A stretch of 64,000 nt of DNA, taken from Rivularia sp. T60_A2020_040. GTDB taxonomy: Bacteria; Cyanobacteriota; Cyanobacteriia; Cyanobacteriales; Nostocaceae. Under the pieces are notes generated by a model. That model saw only the letters and a program-made list of their open reading frames with translations, did no database searches and had not been told where the DNA came from. Shown piece after piece: positions 43,629 through 53,061 of this stretch. Position 1 is the first letter of the stretch, and each line of letters starts with the position of its first letter. The DNA lies in the NCBI GenBank assembly GCA_015272215.1, contig JACYMD010000074.1, positions 1 to 64,000 on the forward strand, read 5' to 3'. Both the position numbers and the translations under genes were made by a program.

Positions 43629-46600
43629 ATGTGGCATAAACAAAAAAACAAAAATCCAATAGTTCGTTTGGCTTTATTACTAGCGTTGACATCAACACCA
43701 GTAATGATTAATTTTCTCAAATCGGACTATGTAGTGGCACAATCAACAACCGAAACTCCATCTTTTGGGCTACCAACTGCGGTACCTCAAGGAACCACAA
43801 TTCGGGTAGATGGTTCTACTAGCATGACAAGAGCGAATCAAGCATTAAAACAACGTTTTGAAAAAGAGTATGCCGGTACCAACGTTGAACTTGCTAGTAA
43901 TGGAACTGATGATGCACTCAAAGCTTTACAAGAAGGTAAGATAGATATTGCCGCGATTGGACGCGGTTTAACCCCCGAAGAAGAACAACAGGGTTTAGAA
44001 CAGCAACGTTTACGACGAGAAAAAATTGCGATCGTTGTTGGTAAGGATAATCCTTTCAAAGGCGATTTAACTAATCAACAGTTTACCAGAATTTATCGCG
44101 GGGAAATCACTGACTGGTCGGAACTTGGCGCACCTTCAGGTAAAATTCGAGTTGTTGACCGTCCCGATATGAGCGATACTCGCCAAGCTTTTCGCAATTA
44201 TCCACTTTTCCAGGGCAATTTATTTAAAACTGGTTCTAATGCGATTCAATTAGTTAGTGATGAACCAGCCGAAGTTGTCAAGGAATTGGGTAATGATGGT
44301 ATCGGTTTTGTGTTAGCCAATCAAGTATCGAAACTAGATAACGTGCGTATTTTGAGTATGCACAAAACTTTACCAAATGATGCCAGATATCCTTACTCGC
44401 AGCCGTTGGTTTACGTTTTCCGGAGAAATCCCTCAGAAGCAGTGAAAAACTTTGTTGGTTTTGCAACAGCAGCACCAGGGCAAGAAGCTTTACAAGCAGC
44501 TAGAGAAGAAGAAGCCTTCTCGGTTGCTCAAACTGTTGCTCAAGCCATTTCCGGTGATGCAAATACCACAGCTACAACTACCTCCGGTACAGTCACAACT
44601 CCGGGAAACACTCAAGCTACCACTGATAACAACAGTACAGTAAATGAAGGTGTGGGAAACGCAACCAATACATCCGCTGCTAGTAGCGTTAATAATAACA
44701 ATCAAGCATTTGTACCTGGAGAGAGTGCTGGTGTTTCTACTGAAGTTGCTGAAGCAAAAACAATACCTTGGTGGTGGATTTTATTACCTGTGACAGTTCT
44801 CGGTGCATTGGTGCTGTGGTGGTTGTTGGGAAGACGCAGGTCTCAGGAAGATGATACTGTTGCTAGGGGTGTATTACCAGATAATTCTCCTCCTCCCTTC
44901 ACTCCCCAGACTACAACTGCGAGCAGTGCTGTAGCAGAACCTGTTGCAACTACACCTGTTGAACCCGGTGCGTCAGGGATGAATACAGCAGGATTGGGGT
45001 TAGGAGCATTGGGAATCGCTGGATTAGGAGCCGCAGCAGCTTCAAGAAATCAGCAAGATACATCGTCCGTTGAATCTGCTTCCGAATTGTCTTTGGATAC
45101 ACCGGATTTACAGCAACCGGATATTCCCGATACTGGATTGGATTTAGAAGCACCAGCTGCTGTTGTTAATAGTTCTTATCATTCATTACCGCGAATTTCT
45201 ACCCCAATTGACGAGGAAATACCGCCAACACAGCCAGATAATACGGCTGAAGTTGATCATAATAATGTTGAGAATAATGCTGCTCCCCAAGAAGAATTAC
45301 CGAGTAGTTCCACAAGTAACTGGTTGGGTAATTTTGCTCTTGGTGGTGCGGCTGCGGCTGGTGCGGCTAGAATCAAATCGAAACTAACTGGTAAGGATGT
45401 TTCAGAATCAGCTGTCGATCAAACATTACCTGCTGATAATTCGGCTGTTGTGGGAGATGAAGCAGCAGAAGATCAGCCAAAAACCGGCTATTCTCAATTA
45501 CCAGATGTTTGGCAGACACCGGAAACTGAACAACCGTCAGGTGTAACAGAAGTATCAGTAAATAATGATGCTGTTGAAGAGAGTAATATTACCGAACAAA
45601 ATCAAGAAACCTTAGCTGCGGATTTGTGGGAAGAACCCCAAACCGAACAATCTGCATCTTTGACTACAGATGTTGTAGCTGGAGCAGCAGCATTGGGAGG
45701 AATTGCCGCAGTCAGTTCGGGGTTGTGGAATAATCAAGAAACATCCGACGGCGATGATAATAATGCCCAAATAGATCAAGAAACTTCACCAACCGATTTG
45801 TGGGAAGAACCCCAAACCGAACAATCTACATCTTTGACTACAGGTGTTGTAGAAGAATCGGTAGATAATAATACTATCGAAGAAAGTAATATTATTGAAG
45901 AAAATCAAGAAACTTCACCTGCTGATTTGTGGGCAGAACCCCAAACCGAACAATCTACATCTTTGACTACAGGTGTTGTAGAAGAATCGGTAGATAATAA
46001 TACTATCGAAGAAAGTAATATTATTGAAGAAAATCAAGAAACTTCACCTGGGGATTTGTGGGGAAATCCGGAAACCGAACAATCTACATCTTTGACTACA
46101 GGTGTTGTAGCTGGAGCAGCAGCATTAGGAGGAATTGCCGCAGTCAGTTCGGGGTTGTGGAATAATCAAGAAACATCCGACGGCGATGATAATAATGCCC
46201 AAATAGATCAAGAAACTTCACCAACCGATTTGTGGGAAGACTCAGAAACCGAGCAGCAAGAAAATCTAAACATAACCGATATTAGCGATCGCAATCAAGA
46301 ACAGCCGCAAATAACCGAAGAAGCGCAATTATCGACTCCCGATTTACCCGAAGTTCGGATTATAGGTTTCAACGAACAGTCAGCAGATGCTCAAATAACA
46401 CCACCCCAAGAGCAAAAGCGAACCGATACCGATGGTTTACCAAATGTTTGGATAACTCAACCGACAACCCCAACAGAAACAGTCTCAGAAGAACAATCAC
46501 AAGAACTTGCACAATTTGGTATTTCGTCTAACTCCGAGGATAACCCTGCATCTGCGGTTGCTGCTACGGTATTAGGAGCGGGTGCATTTGCCCTTGGTTC

Positions 46601-47405
46601 TCAAATGCTTGATGACAGTGAAAAATCTCAACAGCAAGATGAGAATACGGCAATTACTGAGCCTTCAGCATCTCAATTATCCTTTAGTGAAGATGTTGCT
46701 TTAGATCGAATCGCAGACGAAGCCGAAGTAGATGTAGATGTAGATACTAAAATCTCTTCATCCGAGCCAGATTTAGATGAAGCAGATACAGCATGGGACA
46801 GAATTTACGGTATCCACCATCAAGGGGGTACGGGAGTACCGGGTGAAAGCAATATATTGTTAGCAAGTCGTACTCCTAAATGGGCTTATGCTTCTTGGAA
46901 CATTTCTGGTGATTCTAGAGAAGCAATGCAAAATCGCGGTGCAACTCAATTAATATTGCGACTGTATGACGTAACCAATATTGACTTGAGTTATCAAGAT
47001 GCTAAATTAGTTCAACAGTACGAATGTGAAACTACAGTTAGTCATCGTTACGTTGCTATACCCAATACCGATCGCGATTATATTGCTGAAATCGGTTATT
47101 TAACCAAAGATAAAGAATGGTCATTAATATCGCGTTCGCCAATTGTCCGAGTATTTAGTCGTCCTCATAAAGACTTCTGGTTTGAAGCGGATGCAGAACT
47201 AATCATTCATGGTGCCACTGAACCCGGTTCAACTGTAACTATTGAAGGACAAAATATCAAAGTCAAGCAAGATGGTACTTTCCATCTACGGGTTCCCTTT
47301 ACCGAAAGCACTATTAACTATTTGATTACCGCTGTTGCACCAAATAGTGAAGAAGCGAGAACTATTCATATGCAATTTTCCCAGAAAGAGCCGAAGAATA
47401 GTTAG
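43629..47405 (+). CDS. PstS-like binding domain - membrane helix - repeats - DUF4912 protein
   Basis: 1258 residues. Residues about 15-40 form a signal or anchor. Residues about 55-300 are a phosphate-binding-protein-like domain (TIRVDGSTSMTRANQALKQRFEKEYAGTNVELASNGTDDALKALQEGKIDIAAIGRGLTPEE, YRGEITDWSELGAPSGKIRVV). A membrane helix follows near residues 378-400 (IPWWWILLPVTVLGALVLWWLLGRRR). About 650 acidic, low-complexity residues with internal repeats come next, then DUF4912 from about residue 1055 (ILLASRTPKWAYASWNISGD, EPGSTVTIEGQNIKVKQDGTFHLRVPF). The layout suggests an outside ligand-binding part tethered to an inside DUF4912 domain. Function unknown; solitary gene without pst transporter genes. 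Confidence 0.9.
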   Translation: MWHKQKNKNPIVRLALLLALTSTPVMINFLKSDYVVAQSTTETPSFGLPTAVPQGTTIRVDGSTSMTRANQALKQRFEKEYAGTNVELASNGTDDALKALQEGKIDIAAIGRGLTPEEEQQGLEQQRLRREKIAIVVGKDNPFKGDLTNQQFTRIYRGEITDWSELGAPSGKIRVVDRPDMSDTRQAFRNYPLFQGNLFKTGSNAIQLVSDEPAEVVKELGNDGIGFVLANQVSKLDNVRILSMHKTLPNDARYPYSQPLVYVFRRNPSEAVKNFVGFATAAPGQEALQAAREEEAFSVAQTVAQAISGDANTTATTTSGTVTTPGNTQATTDNNSTVNEGVGNATNTSAASSVNNNNQAFVPGESAGVSTEVAEAKTIPWWWILLPVTVLGALVLWWLLGRRRSQEDDTVARGVLPDNSPPPFTPQTTTASSAVAEPVATTPVEPGASGMNTAGLGLGALGIAGLGAAAASRNQQDTSSVESASELSLDTPDLQQPDIPDTGLDLEAPAAVVNSSYHSLPRISTPIDEEIPPTQPDNTAEVDHNNVENNAAPQEELPSSSTSNWLGNFALGGAAAAGAARIKSKLTGKDVSESAVDQTLPADNSAVVGDEAAEDQPKTGYSQLPDVWQTPETEQPSGVTEVSVNNDAVEESNITEQNQETLAADLWEEPQTEQSASLTTDVVAGAAALGGIAAVSSGLWNNQETSDGDDNNAQIDQETSPTDLWEEPQTEQSTSLTTGVVEESVDNNTIEESNIIEENQETSPADLWAEPQTEQSTSLTTGVVEESVDNNTIEESNIIEENQETSPGDLWGNPETEQSTSLTTGVVAGAAALGGIAAVSSGLWNNQETSDGDDNNAQIDQETSPTDLWEDSETEQQENLNITDISDRNQEQPQITEEAQLSTPDLPEVRIIGFNEQSADAQITPPQEQKRTDTDGLPNVWITQPTTPTETVSEEQSQELAQFGISSNSEDNPASAVAATVLGAGAFALGSQMLDDSEKSQQQDENTAITEPSASQLSFSEDVALDRIADEAEVDVDVDTKISSSEPDLDEADTAWDRIYGIHHQGGTGVPGESNILLASRTPKWAYASWNISGDSREAMQNRGATQLILRLYDVTNIDLSYQDAKLVQQYECETTVSHRYVAIPNTDRDYIAEIGYLTKDKEWSLISRSPIVRVFSRPHKDFWFEADAELIIHGATEPGSTVTIEGQNIKVKQDGTFHLRVPFTESTINYLITAVAPNSEEARTIHMQFSQKEPKNS
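45667..46272 (+). repeat. Intragenic A-B-B-A repeats in the DUF4912 protein gene
   Basis: Inside the acidic region two 129-bp units (43 residues, from about 45841 and 45970, each with EESVDNNTIEESNIIEENQE) stand in tandem. They are flanked by two near-identical 174-bp units (58 residues, from about 45667 and 46099, with AGAAALGGIAAVSSGLWNNQ). All units end in DLW(E/A/G)xPQTEQSTSLTT-like text, so the reading frame is kept. High DNA identity points to recent duplication. Confidence 0.88.
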
Positions 47406-47410
47406 GAGTT

Positions 47411-47441
47411 GTAGAGACGGGGCGTATTGCTACGTCTGTAC
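47411..47441. repeat. Dispersed hairpin repeat GTACAGACGTAGC, copy 3 (inverted)
   Basis: Reverse orientation (GTAGAGACGGGGCGTATTGC...), matching the variant at 4005-4035. Followed by GGAGTTAGGAGTT repeats, 6 bp after the DUF4912-protein stop codon. Confidence 0.75.
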
Positions 47442-47465
47442 CGGAGTTAGGAGTTAGGAGTTTTT

Positions 47466-47533
47466 AAAGAAGTCGGGTTTTGACTATAAATATCCGTAAC
47501 ATCAGAAAATAGTCATAAAAACCCGACTTCTTA
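47466..47533. terminator. AGTCGGGTTTT hairpin downstream of the DUF4912-protein gene
   Basis: AAGAAGTCGGGTTTT pairs with AAAACCCGACTTCTT around a loop of about 38 nt. It belongs to the same phrase family as 31604-31702 and could end transcription, though the loop is long and no T-run follows. Confidence 0.5.
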
Positions 47534-47743
47534 CAAAGAGGAAAATTAACCTTTTACAGTTGATTTTTAGAAAAATTCAGTAATCGAAGATTTTTCATCT
47601 AATTCACGTTGCGACAAGAGAATGTATCTTAAATTATCACCTATGAAAGATCATAATTATTCCTTCAGATGTAATAAACTTTAGGTATCAACTTGTTAAA
47701 TAAAGTTAAATAAAACAAGTTGATATTACAAAGAGTAAAAAAT

Positions 47744-47923
47744 ATGAATAAACAATTAATAGCAATTATAGTATTCGGGATGCTGTTATTATTCATCATA
47801 TCTCCCTTCAGCGCTCTTGCTGGTTTAATGGTGATATTATTAAGTGCAGCAATTTACAATTTAGCGATTAATTTATTTAAAGCATTGATCGGTGAGAGTA
47901 AAACCGACAGGAAAGAATTATAA
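47744..47923 (+). CDS. Small two-helix membrane protein
   Basis: 59 residues: MNKQLIAIIVFGMLLLFIIS, then PFSALAGLMVILLSAAIYNLAI and a polar tail KALIGESKTDRKEL. Two hydrophobic helices joined by a short turn. The start at 47744 is an ATG; a longer frame would use TTG at 47720. No family recognised. It converges on the 2H phosphoesterase gene, with 13 bp between the stops. Confidence 0.6.
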   Translation: MNKQLIAIIVFGMLLLFIISPFSALAGLMVILLSAAIYNLAINLFKALIGESKTDRKEL

Positions 47924-47936
47924 ATAAAAATTTATC

Positions 47937-48458
47937 TTATAAAATCCAGGATTGATGGCAACTCCAACTACCATCAGAATGTAGCTGATAAAAACGTAAT
48001 TCCCATCTTACTAATGCTCGATGATTAATTATTTGTTCGGTGATTTTTTTCAACTTTTCTTGTTGTTTTGCTGGGAATTCGTAAGCAAGACTTAAATGCA
48101 GCCAATCTTTTAAGCGTAAATCTTGATTGCGAGTCGGAGATTTAGCTGTTTTAGCAAAATCAATAATTAATTGCTTTAACATCGGTGAATATAATTCTAA
48201 GCCATGCCATTCAGGTTTAAATATTATATTCAAAACGTTAATTTCTGGATTAGGAAATTTCAATAAAGCCTGATTTAATGCTTTTATATAAATAGGAATA
48301 GCTGTTAATTCATCTTCAAAAAAGCCGGTTAAAGTACAGTGAGGCATATATTTATGAGCTGCATTTTTACCGCATTCACTTTTACTGATTTCAAAATACA
48401 ATTCCAACTGCGAATTTAATTCACCAACTGGACAAGCATAAATAATAAATTTTTCCAT
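47937..48458 (-). CDS. 2H phosphoesterase superfamily protein
   Basis: 173 residues. Two HxT/S motifs, HCTLTGFF (about residues 40-47) and LHLSLAYEF (about residues 120-128), are the paired catalytic motifs of the 2H phosphodiesterase/LigT superfamily, which act on 2',3'-cyclic phosphates or 2'-5' RNA links. Spacing between the motifs (about 80 residues) fits. The closest group seems to be cyclic phosphodiesterase-like. Substrate unknown. Next to the cyclase gene on the same strand (32 bp upstream, separated by CAACTGT repeats), which raises the possibility of shared nucleotide metabolism but may be chance. Confidence 0.8.
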   Translation of the reverse strand: MEKFIIYACPVGELNSQLELYFEISKSECGKNAAHKYMPHCTLTGFFEDELTAIPIYIKALNQALLKFPNPEINVLNIIFKPEWHGLELYSPMLKQLIIDFAKTAKSPTRNQDLRLKDWLHLSLAYEFPAKQQEKLKKITEQIINHRALVRWELRFYQLHSDGSWSCHQSWIL

Positions 48459-48490
48459 TTATTGATAACTGTACTGTCCACTGTCAACTG

Positions 48491-50098
48491 TCAACTGTTA
48501 CGATTTTGATAAACTTTAATTAATCGATCAATACCTTTAAAGCGATATTTCCCCATTGGTTGAAACATCTGAGGTTTAGAAAGCAGTTGGTAAGTTTGTT
48601 CGCTAACGACACATTCACCGGGATTACAAACTCCTTCCATCCGTGATGCTAAATTAATTGTTGCACCCAACGCTGTATATTCTACTCTTTGAGAACTACC
48701 AACATCACCGACTACAGCTTTACCACTATTAATAGCAATTCTTAATTGTAAAGGTTCTTGCCAAAAATGATTGAAATTTAAGTTTTCTAAACGCCTTAAC
48801 ATTCCCATTGCAGTTGTGACAGCTCTATCTGCATGGTCTGCTTGCGGTTCCGGTGCGCCAAAAAATGCCATAATACAATCACCTATATATTTATCCAAAG
48901 TGCCGCCGCAAGCAAATACTTCTTGCAACATTTCTTCAAATAATTTATTGAGTAATTCAGCGATTTCTGAAGGGGTAAAACGTTCCGACATCGGTGTAAA
49001 ACCGACAACATCGGCAAATAAAATGCTAATTTCGCATTCTTTTGGAGGTAAACGCCCGTCGGGTAAAGTCCCCAAAGCGATTAGCTGTTGTACAACCGCT
49101 GGTGAGTGATAACGTTCCAATCTTTGGCGGATTATTTCTTCACTTTTCAGCTTTTCTAATAATAGCCAACGTTGGACGCTAGAAGAAACTAAATTCCCTA
49201 AAGTTGAAAAGAAACTTAAATCTTCAGAACCTTCCTTTACCCAATGATAAGAAGAAAAACTTGCATCAGCATAAAGTACACCTACAACCTTGTTTTCATC
49301 CCATAAAGGTACTGCGATGGCGCTACGAATTCCCTTGAGAAAAACACTGTGTTCTTCAGCAAATCGTTCATCTTGATGAGTATCTGCGGATTGAATGGCA
49401 ACTTTTTCTGCAAATACTTGCTGACATATACTCTGACTGATCCAACTATCATCAGCCATTAATTGCTGTTTATGATTAACATTTCTAGTTGCAGCATTCA
49501 TTAATACCAATTTACCGCAGCTTTGGACATCTATTAATAGTGCCAAACGGTCAATACTATTAAGATAACGAAATACAACTTGCTGTACTTGAGAAAATAT
49601 TTCTTCGATAGAAGTAGCACCTGATAGATTTTTAGCTATATCTACCAAATCCTTAAGACGAGCGATTGTTTTATCCTTATTGCTGATATTACCATCTTTA
49701 CTATCAGCATCTATCCACTGCTCTTGTAATTGCTTGACATTGCCAAGTATTGTTTTACCTTGAGAAAAATCTGTATATTTACTGGCAATTACTTGAGGAG
49801 GAATACTCAAAAGCACCACCAGAGAAATATCTCCTACCCAAATTACATCACCATGAGAAATTACAGTAGGGGAAGTTACGGGTTGTTCATTTAAAATTGT
49901 ACCGTTTTTGCTACCCAAATCTTCGATGATCCACACACCATTCTTCCTTTTAGTAAAACGGGTATGACTGCGAGAAACACCCCTAAAAGGTAGACATAGA
50001 TTACATTCTTGTAATCTACCAATGATAAAAATATCTTGATCTACCGTCACCTTTTTTTGGGTAGTTCCCCTTTGGAGAAGCAGTTTCAACTCTGTCAT
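48491..50098 (-). CDS. Adenylate/guanylate cyclase with FHA and GAF domains
   Basis: 535 residues. FHA domain (about residues 24-90: IIGRLQECNLCLPFRGVSRSHTRFTKRKNGVWIIEDLGSKNGTILNE), GAF domain (about 155-310), class III cyclase domain from about 355. Both metal-binding aspartates are there (ILFADVVGFT and GDCIMAFFGAP), as are the base-selecting Lys (TLDKYIGD) and Thr (EYTALG) and the transition-state Asn/Arg (INLASRM). The Lys/Thr pair favours ATP, so cAMP is the likely product. FHA implies recognition of a phosphothreonine partner. No membrane segment. Confidence 0.95.
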   Translation of the reverse strand: MTELKLLLQRGTTQKKVTVDQDIFIIGRLQECNLCLPFRGVSRSHTRFTKRKNGVWIIEDLGSKNGTILNEQPVTSPTVISHGDVIWVGDISLVVLLSIPPQVIASKYTDFSQGKTILGNVKQLQEQWIDADSKDGNISNKDKTIARLKDLVDIAKNLSGATSIEEIFSQVQQVVFRYLNSIDRLALLIDVQSCGKLVLMNAATRNVNHKQQLMADDSWISQSICQQVFAEKVAIQSADTHQDERFAEEHSVFLKGIRSAIAVPLWDENKVVGVLYADASFSSYHWVKEGSEDLSFFSTLGNLVSSSVQRWLLLEKLKSEEIIRQRLERYHSPAVVQQLIALGTLPDGRLPPKECEISILFADVVGFTPMSERFTPSEIAELLNKLFEEMLQEVFACGGTLDKYIGDCIMAFFGAPEPQADHADRAVTTAMGMLRRLENLNFNHFWQEPLQLRIAINSGKAVVGDVGSSQRVEYTALGATINLASRMEGVCNPGECVVSEQTYQLLSKPQMFQPMGKYRFKGIDRLIKVYQNRNS

Positions 50099-50326
50099 GG
50101 CTGGGCTTAATTAATTCTCGAAGCAAGGATTAAACGGGTACAGAAAACCGCATACTACCGTCAAATTTTTCAAAATGAGGTTTAGACAGCAATGTTAAAA
50201 CCAACACATTTCATTTATGACACTGCATACGGTACTCCGACAACTATAACTCTTGTACGAGCAACCATTAGCTGTAAAGGCTGATAACTGTTAATCTTGA
50301 AAGTAAGAACAATCAACATTGAATAG

Positions 50327-51220
50327 TTAACAGTTAACAATTGATTCTGGAAGTTCTAAAGGAAATTGTCCTAAAAGTCCTTTACGAAAATCGTTTAAAA
50401 TATGTCTGGCACTACGTTCTACATCACCTTGATATTTATGTTCGGCTAAAGCGTACAGGTATTCTTCCCCGGTGTATGGTGTTGATTCGAGGTTGTAGCG
50501 CGACAAAAAGGGATTTTCTGGTAATATTTCGGCAGCGGTTTCTTGTAATTCTCCGACTAAATCGACGAATGCTGCTGCTACTTTTTGATTGTCGTAGGAT
50601 GCTTCCCCAATATCGTCGCAAATCGCTAATTTTAAAGCTACTTCCTGATTGTCTAACCTCAGAGGTATAATACCAGGAGCATCTAATAATTCTAATTCTT
50701 TGGAAATTCTTACCCACCGTAGAGAACGAGTTACACCGGCACGAGCGGCACTTTGTACTATACGTCTTCCTAACAAACGATTGATCAATGCTGATTTTCC
50801 CACATTCGGAAAACCGATGACTACAGCACGAATTGGACGAGGTAACATTCCCCGTTCTTTACGTCGTTGATTAACGGCACGAACAGCAGATTGTGCTGCT
50901 TTAGAAACTGCAATTATGCCTTTCCCATCTTGAGCATTTGTATAAAAGGGAATTTCGTGGTGGGTTCTGAAGTAATCACTCCACAATTCCCTTGCTTCTG
51001 GTGAAATCATATCTAATCGATTGAGTATCAACAACCGAGCTTTATTTCCGATCCATTCAGAAACTTGGGGATGATTAGTTGATATGGGAATCCGAGCATC
51101 TCTTACTTCTAAGACTACATCAACTAACTTGAGTTGTTCTTTGAGTTGTCTTTCAGCTTTAGCAATATGACCAGGATACCATTGAATTAGATTTAATTTA
51201 TAGTTTTGAGTTATAGCCAT
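50327..51220 (-). CDS. ylqF: Ribosome biogenesis GTPase YlqF/RbgA
   Basis: 297 residues with circularly permuted GTPase motifs: G4 as LNRLD (about residue 86), then G1 GFPNVGKSALINRLLGRR (about 135-152) and G3 DAPGIIP. It starts IQWYPGHIAKAERQLKEQLKLVDVVLEVRDARIPIST, the classic YlqF opening, and the C-terminal domain has the RHILNDFRKGLLGQF helix. YlqF/RbgA acts in late assembly of the 50S subunit. Full length, all motifs intact. A tandem CAACTGT repeat lies just upstream. Confidence 0.96.
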   Translation of the reverse strand: MAITQNYKLNLIQWYPGHIAKAERQLKEQLKLVDVVLEVRDARIPISTNHPQVSEWIGNKARLLILNRLDMISPEARELWSDYFRTHHEIPFYTNAQDGKGIIAVSKAAQSAVRAVNQRRKERGMLPRPIRAVVIGFPNVGKSALINRLLGRRIVQSAARAGVTRSLRWVRISKELELLDAPGIIPLRLDNQEVALKLAICDDIGEASYDNQKVAAAFVDLVGELQETAAEILPENPFLSRYNLESTPYTGEEYLYALAEHKYQGDVERSARHILNDFRKGLLGQFPLELPESIVNC

Positions 51221-51284
51221 TATTTTTGTTAGTTGACAGTTGACAGTTGTTAATTACCAACCTTTAAGCTTTGACCTTGAACCT

Positions 51285-51665
51285 TTAAGCTGTTTTATGG
51301 GACTGATGTAAAATTATTCGATTTCCATCAATATCATAAGCGTAAATTTCTCTACCGTGAGAAGTATTGATAATTTCACCAAAAGGTGGATGACCTAATG
51401 TTTCGAGGTGATACATTACACTTTCTAAATCATTTACTTCCAAACATAAACTCATATAACTTCGGAAAGAATCATTGAATTCGGAAGTGTGGGATAATTT
51501 TGGTTGAAAAATCCCTAATTTTAAGCTAGAAAGCTCAAATTCAGCGTAAACGTTAGGAATATAGTTAGAAGGGTTTTGATTGAGAAATTTTAGATAAAAA
51601 TCAACTAATTTTTCCAAATTCACAGTTGCGATCGCAACAAATGCATTAGTATACTGAAAAGACAT
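51285..51665 (-). CDS. VOC family (glyoxalase/bleomycin-resistance-like) protein
   Basis: 126 residues, start at 51665 (MSFQYTNAFVAIATVNLEKLVDFYLKFLNQNP) rather than 51689. Two beta-alpha-beta-beta-beta modules: residues 8-55 and 70-122, ending REIYAYDIDGNRIILHQ, with the family's DPDGNxI-like element as DIDGNRIIL. VOC proteins bind metals or small hydrophobic ligands; the specific reaction cannot be told. Same strand as ylqF, with a repeat-filled gap. Confidence 0.85.
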   Translation of the reverse strand: MSFQYTNAFVAIATVNLEKLVDFYLKFLNQNPSNYIPNVYAEFELSSLKLGIFQPKLSHTSEFNDSFRSYMSLCLEVNDLESVMYHLETLGHPPFGEIINTSHGREIYAYDIDGNRIILHQSHKTA

Positions 51666-51901
51666 ATCACTGTATAGGTTAAAAGTCAAAGGTCAACGGT
51701 TAAAAGTTAAAGTTAAAAGGGAAATTAATGTTTTTTCCCAAATTTAACTATTTGGTTTCGACTTTTCTACTTGACAATTTTTAAGACCATAAATACAGAT
51801 TAAAATTGTGTAAATTAATCACCAATAATACTATAATTTAAAATTGCTGAACAGCACATAAAATCTGCTTTATTTGTTTTAGTTTTGGCTTATTGTACTA
51901 A

Positions 51902-53014
51902 TCATTTAGGTAACAAAACAGTAAATAAACTACCTTTACCAAGTTGAGAAAAAACTTGAATTTTTCCCCGATGTGTTTCTATAATCCGATTAGATAAATG
52001 AAGTCCTAAACCACTACCCGAACGTTTATTTCTCCCTTGACGGAAACGTTCAAAGATACTTTTTTGGTCTTCTTGAGCTATTCCATAGCCAGTATCTTCA
52101 ACTTCTAATTTTACCCAGCTTTGTCCTGTATCGGATATTGATTCTGATAAACGAATTTTCACTCCACCTTCATCAGTGAATTTTATCGCGTTACCAATTA
52201 AGTTACTAACAACACGTCGTAATTCTAAACAATCTCCATTTATTACACTAGCATCTTCAGCTTGTTGTAAATTATTCTGAAATTCAATGGTTAAATCTCT
52301 TTCTTGTGCTAGTGGACTTAATTCTTGAACTACTTCCTCAACTATGGAAAGTAGATTACAGCTTGCAAAATTCAAAGTTTTTTTACCAGCTTCAAGACGT
52401 GATACCTCTAGCAAAGTATTCACCATTTCTAATAAGTTATAATTACTGCGAATCATTGCGGCGATCGCTTTTTTCATTTCTGGGGAAATCTTGCAGAATG
52501 TTTCTTGTAAAAATAGATTCAACATTCTATCGGCAGCTACTAAAGGTGTTCGCAAATCATGAGTTAAACGCGATACGAAGTCTTCTCGCTGACGTGCCAT
52601 TTCTTTCTGTGCATCAATACTGTGCTTCAGACGCAAAAGACTGCGTACTCTGGCAAGTAATTCGTCTGTGTCAAAAGGTTTGCGAATAAAATCATCGGCA
52701 CCTGCATCTAAACCTTCAACAACACTAGCATCGTCAAAGGCTGTAACTAATAATATTGGAATGTAATCATTTTCAGGATTATTACGGATGCGACGAGTTA
52801 CTTCATAACCATCTATTCCCGGCATCATGACATCTAAGAGTATCAAACTTGGAGGCAATCGCTGAATTTCTGCTAATGCTGTTTCACCATTTACGACTAA
52901 TTTAACTTCGTATCCTTCACTTTCTAAAATAGCTTGGACTAAGTGTAGATTATCAGGAATATCATCAACCGCTAAGATTCGATCTACTATTTGCAAATCT
53001 TCAAGTAACATCAT
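51902..53014 (-). CDS. Receiver-histidine kinase (REC-HisKA-HATPase)
   Basis: 370 residues. Receiver (RILAVDDIPDNLHLVQAILE, phospho-acceptor Asp61 in LILLDVMMPGIDG, Lys112 in FIRKPFDTDELLARV). The kinase follows directly, with His152 in FVSRLTHDLRTPLVAADRML. The ATPase has NLIGNAIKFT, VEDTGYGIAQEDQKSIFERF and SGSGLGLHLSNRI. No sensor domain: input comes through the receiver. This architecture is common in cyanobacteria as a link in phosphorelays. It follows the related kinase gene 53062-54360 after 47 bp, so probably an operon. Confidence 0.94.
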   Translation of the reverse strand: MMLLEDLQIVDRILAVDDIPDNLHLVQAILESEGYEVKLVVNGETALAEIQRLPPSLILLDVMMPGIDGYEVTRRIRNNPENDYIPILLVTAFDDASVVEGLDAGADDFIRKPFDTDELLARVRSLLRLKHSIDAQKEMARQREDFVSRLTHDLRTPLVAADRMLNLFLQETFCKISPEMKKAIAAMIRSNYNLLEMVNTLLEVSRLEAGKKTLNFASCNLLSIVEEVVQELSPLAQERDLTIEFQNNLQQAEDASVINGDCLELRRVVSNLIGNAIKFTDEGGVKIRLSESISDTGQSWVKLEVEDTGYGIAQEDQKSIFERFRQGRNKRSGSGLGLHLSNRIIETHRGKIQVFSQLGKGSLFTVLLPK

Positions 53015-53061
53015 AAAACTTTTTATAGAATAGATATTTTTTATTCCGAATTAACTATTAA

